From NCBI RefSeq assembly GCF_964340395.1, contig NC_135557.1:8606960-8670959 (forward strand): a stretch of DNA of 64,000 nucleotides. Reading direction: 5' to 3'. This DNA comes from Glandiceps talaboti (Eukaryota > Hemichordata > Enteropneusta > Spengelidae). Shown one piece after another: positions 59,700 to 64,000 of the stretch. The notes beneath the pieces were generated by a model. That model was not told the origin of the DNA. It saw only the letters and a program-made list of their open reading frames with translations, and made no database searches. Numbering within the stretch: the stretch's first letter is position 1; each line of letters starts with the position of its first letter. The position numbers and the translations under genes are program-made.

Positions 59700-59880
59700 T
59701 CTTTTGAATCGGGCGCCATTGCAGATAGTTGTTCACGTGACAAGATGCGCAGAAACTGCCTTCGTCACAAATATAACGGGATCGCGTACTATGAGATATG
59801 AACGGGACGAGACTACGAAGCAATTTTTGGCATGCGCAGCAGACATTTTATCACTTCCACAATGGCCGGCCCGAATGGAG
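59700..59880 (+). promoter_or_regulatory. Candidate promoter and first exon of the P2X7-domain gene
   Basis: Less A+T-rich than its surroundings. Contains TTCACGTGAC (E-box type CACGTG) near 59733, CATGCGCAG near 59831, and CACAATGGCC with ATG at 59862. The reading frame MAGPNG is followed by the strong donor GAG|GTAAGTAAGG at 59880. Confidence 0.5.
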
Positions 59881-61525
59881 GTAAGTAAGGTTATAATTAT
59901 ATGTTCATGAATTTGCATGAAAAAGTTTGTGCGTGAACCTTGGTCGAGTTACTTGCTTTGGCGTTTTGATTTTACAGTGTGGGTGTCTTGTTCAAGATTA
60001 TTTACTTCAATTATTTCAGAAAATACTTATTGGTAAGCTACCTTTGCCGATCATATAATATGTTGGCCCAGAAATAGTAGTAGTAGTAGTAGTACCCGGC
60101 CCCGGAGCACGTCGTGATAACTGGTGGAGGTATAATCAGTTATTCAAGTAATGTGACTAGTGGATAGCTAAATACCCAGTATCATAATAAGTATATATTG
60201 GCCAGAAACAAAATAATTCGCGCCGACAATAATTGTATTTCTTTCCCCAAACGTGCTATCCACTCTAGACTAGGGCCCGTATGAAGTTACGGTACACCAA
60301 GCTGCTATAGGCTACTCTGTGAAACCATACAAATGCCTTACTTTGACAAACTATCCCCGCAAGGAAAAACAATGATTGGCGCCTCAAATTAGTATTATTG
60401 TTATTACTATATGTTGAACCCATGTTCTATCTCTCGTCATCTAATTCGTGACAAGGACAGTGCAGTATACTAATAGAACCGCGTATTATAACCCAACTCA
60501 GTGACAGCATGGATGTATTAGTGAGACAGTGATACCTACCGGCGTACCGATGTGACTAATCGTGTCCCCTCCCCGTATCGTACTCGCCGTACTAGTGTAC
60601 ATAATTTGTGGTACGCGAAGAGCAACTTCGTTTTGCCACTGTTTGCCCTAATTCAATATGGTAGTGGAAACGGTACCGATGGTTTCTTTACTACAAATGT
60701 TGTGTGTCTCTGTGTAATTAATTGCCATATTTTTACTCGTATACTGGCTTCATAATCATAGGTCATGTCAAATGTCTGGACATGTATTTACCATCATGTA
60801 CATGTGTACAAAAGTACACCACTTTATCTATTTATTTTTTTATTTGATGTTATTGACTACATTATAATTACATAATATTATTCTATCACCCTGCAACACA
60901 TTACTTTATTACCACAATTGTTGTTTTAGTTGGTAGATAGCATTTTTAGTGTCTGAACACAGATTTGTTTAATTTGGGAGGGTTTTTTTTTGGTAGTTTA
61001 TGTTTGATTAGCTTTCTGTGATTGAGATACAAGAAGCTATTTACTATACAGAGTGCAGTGACAATAACTGTACCCAAGCTCATGGAGTATACATGCATGT
61101 CCAGTCAATGTTCACATAATACTTACAAGTTTTAACCACAATACATACTTCTTGTCTATGAGATACAGAAATATTATCCAAATTCAATGTAACAGTGAAG
61201 TTGAAAATACAGGAACAGTACATCTACTTTATTAATTTACTAATTCAAGACTTTCGCTTTACTCATTTGGTTGAATACAACTTTCACTTGTTCTTAGTTT
61301 AGCCTGTTGTAAATAGCTTCAGAAGGTACAGACAGTAAAACTATTTCTATATATCTACTAGAACAACTATTTAGGGACGGAAGTGTTGCCAACATAATTT
61401 TCATGTTTTATGGAGTATATTGAATCATTACAAATAAATATGGCACAGTGCAGTCTTGTAATTTAATGCTAACATGAATGTTCATTACATAATTATTTAT
61501 ATTTCTATATTATGTACTTTTCCAG
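59881..61525 (+). other. Intron 1 of the P2X7-domain pseudogene
   Basis: A+T-rich with a short TAG run near 60077-60094. No exon seen; the frame at 60552-60755 has no domain. Confidence 0.5.
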
Positions 61526-61768
61526 ACAAATTCATCATCAGCAGAAAATGAACATGATTCAGATGGTGCAGATTACTCCCCAAGTCATGAAGGAAGATGC
61601 CAAGGAAGAAGGAGAAGAAGGGGAGTACGAGGGGAAGAGAAGTACCAAGAAGAGTAACACAATCGCGAGATGGTAGAGGTAGAGCCAGCAGCAGGAAGAG
61701 GGAGAGGGAGAGGAGTAGGACAAATTAAAAATGTGGGACAACTTGAACAGAGGAATGCAAGACTGTGT
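61526..61768 (+). pseudogene. P2X7-domain pseudogene, exon 2
   Basis: Acceptors at 61525 (TTTTCCAG) and 61541 (CATCATCAG); only the latter keeps phase with MAGPNG. Acidic Ser/Asp-rich start, then Arg/Gly-rich stretches, typical of the linker before this domain. A single in-frame TAA at 61655-61657 interrupts it. Donor TGT|GTAAGT. Confidence 0.7.
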
Positions 61769-61774
61769 GTAAGT

Positions 61775-62106
61775 ACAGTGCAATATAACTTTATTGTATG
61801 TCATACATATTACCAAAAGGAACACCATCAAATATTGTTGTCACATTTCATCTTCCACTACTGACTTCCTAGCAGCTTTGATTGATGGAATCAATCCACA
61901 CAGATAAACTGTGCTATAGAATCATAATCATTTTTAAAACTAAAAGACAAAGTACTGTTGACTTACATGTGTTATGATTTATTTGTGCCACTATATATTA
62001 CGCATTTTCTACATGTGAAACAGCTCAGATTTGTGTGTGTGTGTGTGTGTGTGTGTAAAGTGGAACAATTCTAAGTATGATTATTTATTTGCTTTAACTT
62101 ATCTAG
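61775..62106 (+). other. Intron 2 of the pseudogene with (GT)n
   Basis: A+T-rich intron holding about 12 GT units at 62033-62056. Confidence 0.7.
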
Positions 62107-62333
62107 ACGGTGATAATGAACATGACTCAAGAAGAGTTACAGGATTTTGCACTTCAGGTGTTGGATCATCAACCAGGGTTGGTGTTCAGTTTGCAACAAC
62201 CTTTTCTAAACCACTCTGGTGGGTATCATCCACCACCTGAAGGGCAAAATCCTGAATAGTGGGTGTATTTGCAGCCACCGGAGAGAAATGCCCACAGAAC
62301 AAGAGCATTTCACAGTGCACATCACATTTAGAG
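62107..62333 (+). pseudogene. P2X7-domain pseudogene, exon 3
   Basis: Acceptor TTATCTAG. 50 codons of clear family sequence (EELQDFALQVLDHQPGLVF), then TAG at 62257. About four extra bases shift the frame so that the expected WCVC..CREMPTEQE Zn-site motif is split, with Arg for the second Cys pair. Ends AGAG|GTGGGT. Confidence 0.78.
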
Positions 62334-62745
62334 GTGGGTTTATTGTTTGATCATTTTGAGTTACCTATATATTCCAGGGTCAGTTTATATAGTAATTCCA
62401 AATACTGAATTTTAACAAATATTATTTGTACTGTAAAAATACTTCAGAATATACATTCTTGTTTAGTACTCTTTAATACTCAGTAAAAGTAACCAGATAA
62501 GTTTTTTGTAAGGCATTGGTACAAAATGTCATTGTTGTACATCTATAGCTTCTTGTGTCAATGTAATGTAAATTTTCATCCATATAATCAGCCATCTCAC
62601 ATGTATACAATATACACCATCATTACACTGTTGCAATGAGCGTGGTGGTGTTGCTATACTTATATACAGACATATATTCATAGAATGGATACTTACACAC
62701 AACAAATATATTTAAAATTGGTATTCAAGTACATAATGTACTGAC

Positions 62746-62778
<33 letters not shown>

Positions 62779-63213
62779 CATAAATACATACATAAATACA
62801 TAAATACATAAATACATGTATAAATACGCACACACACACATACATACATACATACATACATACATACATACATACATACATACATGACGATATATTCACA
62901 CATTCGTGTACACACATCCACCATGCCTATATGTGCTAAAAAGCTAATAACCATTCTATAAAGTAATCACAAATAATATGTACAGATATATGACTTTATC
63001 TAGTTACTAATAACTATTTGTTTCCTTTCAACACCCATCCCACCATTGTACCTTACCCCACCCTAAGGTTACATTAGATTCAACACTTCCAGTGTTTGGC
63101 ATTGGCTCATAGAGGGGTTACACCACTATCACTTTATTGGACCATTATTGGATTGTCTCACTTTATTGGACCAAGTACATTTTATTCATATACATTTTTT
63201 TATTTTCCCCCAG
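62334..63213 (+). other. Intron 3 of the pseudogene with (CATA)n tracts
   Basis: Contains two CATA/CATAAATA arrays at about 62750-62820 and 62838-62884 separated by a CACACACA patch. Minus-strand MYVCMYVC frames there are repeat translations. Confidence 0.75.
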
Positions 63214-63463
63214 GACTTCCTCATATTAAACCCGCTAGTGCTATTAAACTGTTGCCGGAGCTCAGAGGTATGATCTTCGAGCTATGGGAGAGTAGAACTT
63301 AAACAAAGCTAACAGACATGCAGCCTATTGGCAGATCATCGTCTAGAAGTGTGTCCACCTTGGTGCAGGCAACAGACATGTTTTACGGAGCTGGAGGATT
63401 AGAGATAGATATCTTGACCCATTTAATCAATACAATGGTTTCCAGGATGCTCGGTTTGGGTAA
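63214..63463 (+). pseudogene. P2X7-domain pseudogene, exon 4
   Basis: Acceptor TATTTTCCCCCAG. Carries the C-terminal half of the domain in two frames. Disablements: TGA at 63271 in the first frame, TAG at 63293-63295 and 63344-63346 in the second (the latter where Trp is expected). The TAA at 63461 lies at a natural family end. Confidence 0.78.
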
Positions 63464-64000
63464 GGGTTGGCCTGTATGTCCTTCTTGAACAAGATGTGAA
63501 CCACAATTGTGCTGCAGTCAACCCAGCTGTATTCACTTCAGATACTAACATCAGCATTCACACTTCAGTAGAGACTGGATGTATTCACTTTAGATAATAT
63601 GTGTGTTGACACTTCAGTAGACACTCAGTGTATTAAATATCTTTAGTTTTAGATGGACAGACAGCACAACATGGCTAAAGCGCTACTGAACCATTTCAGT
63701 TCAGTTGTACTACAAATTATGTGACAAACATACACACTCTACAGTGTTTGAGTTTTGTACCAGGTTTGGATGAAATTAAGTCTTAGTGTCAGAGTTATGG
63801 TTAGCCATGAGACGTACACATGCACAGGTAGATTGACAGATGGATATTTCTATCATCCCTATTTAATTAGCTATTATCAACAAATGGCATATACTTGTAC
63901 ACAGTATGCTGAATATACCATAATGCTCTCTGATTTGTATGCTCAGACATAAACTCTTTCAATAGGTAAAGCTCAGTGTACAGGGTTTATTGATCAAATT
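63464..64000. other. Window end: repeat remnants, no gene seen
   Basis: 63655-63715 (GGACAGACAGCACAAC then GCTACTGAACC..GTTCAGTTGT) is a short relic of the hairpin-ended element family seen at 24606 and 46724. TTCACTTCAGATACTAAC-like text recurs at about 63534 and 63583. The remainder is single copy. Confidence 0.5.

Larger units (their letters stand above)
59862..63463 (+). pseudogene. P2X7 C-terminal-domain protein gene, disabled
   Basis: Exon 1 (59862-59880, MAGPNG) can join at 61542 to exon 2: AENEHDSDGADYSPSHEG, RRRRRGVRG, then after an in-frame TAA (61655-61657) AAGRGRGRG and LEQRNARLC|GTAAGT. Exon 3 (62107-62333) reads MNMTQEELQDFALQVLDHQP, GLVFSLQQPF, GGYHPPPEGQNPE, then TAG (62257-62259) and a shifted frame REMPTEQE. 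Exon 4 (63214-63463) reads DFLILNPLVLLNCC, stops, then in another frame [26 protein letters not shown] and [17 protein letters not shown]. This follows the P2X7 intracellular C-terminal domain (RH-AY, WRIR-------QY-GF in human P2X7), a Zn- and nucleotide-binding module often found alone in invertebrates. At least four stops and two frameshifts, and a Cys-to-Arg change before REMPTEQE, indicate a pseudogene. Confidence 0.8.

Overview
The window looks like A+T-rich nuclear DNA of a marine invertebrate animal. It has spliced genes with GT-AG introns and metazoan-specific families (NHL-repeat protein, HYOU1, OAF, P2X7 C-terminal-domain protein), decayed non-LTR retrotransposons, and a very high load of tandem repeats and inverted-repeat DNA elements. 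The sequence alone does not settle the phylum; amphioxus, hemichordate, mollusc or a related lophotrochozoan would all fit. No bacterial-style genes, operons, CRISPR arrays or rRNA were seen. Most open reading frames over 60 codons are by-products of stop-poor tandem repeats.

Layout. 1-6705: a 50-bp satellite broken by imperfect palindromic cores of about 340 bp. 6706-9965: a flanking module that recurs, without an inserted element, at 20821-22785. 10827-11159: a Pro/Gln/Gly-rich coding exon, joined in matching phase to an NHL beta-propeller exon at 25571-26364. The 14.4-kb intron between them holds an 82-bp minisatellite that repeats the splice donor, a TIR element, a partial module, the second satellite block (14480-20820, with an internal inverted segment and a 249-bp higher-order repeat), the second module and a hairpin-ended element. 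27467-27840: reverse transcriptase remnant. 28703-30245: microsatellites and a 14-bp minisatellite.

30900-40231: a HYOU1-like locus. It has an ER-stress-element promoter and noncoding first exon, a 7.7-kb intron filled by 34-bp and 37-bp minisatellites, and three small coding exons, the third with an in-frame TGA. No further HYOU1 exons were found. 43637-43914 is the terminal exon of an OAF homologue. 45909-52560: a hAT-like MITE, a second copy of the hairpin-ended element, a LINE fragment and foldback repeats. 52695-57225: a 52-bp minisatellite split by a 4.1-kb nested insertion, including a TTAA-flanked element with near-identical arms of about 300 bp. 59862-63463: a P2X7-C-terminal-domain gene with several disabling changes.

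The genes are independent and do not form a pathway. The main biology here is structural: repeated satellite-plus-module macro-units, palindromes in satellite DNA, and insertions that can be dated against intact paralogous sites inside the window. Exon calls rest on reading frames, splice sites and remembered family motifs; no database search was possible.
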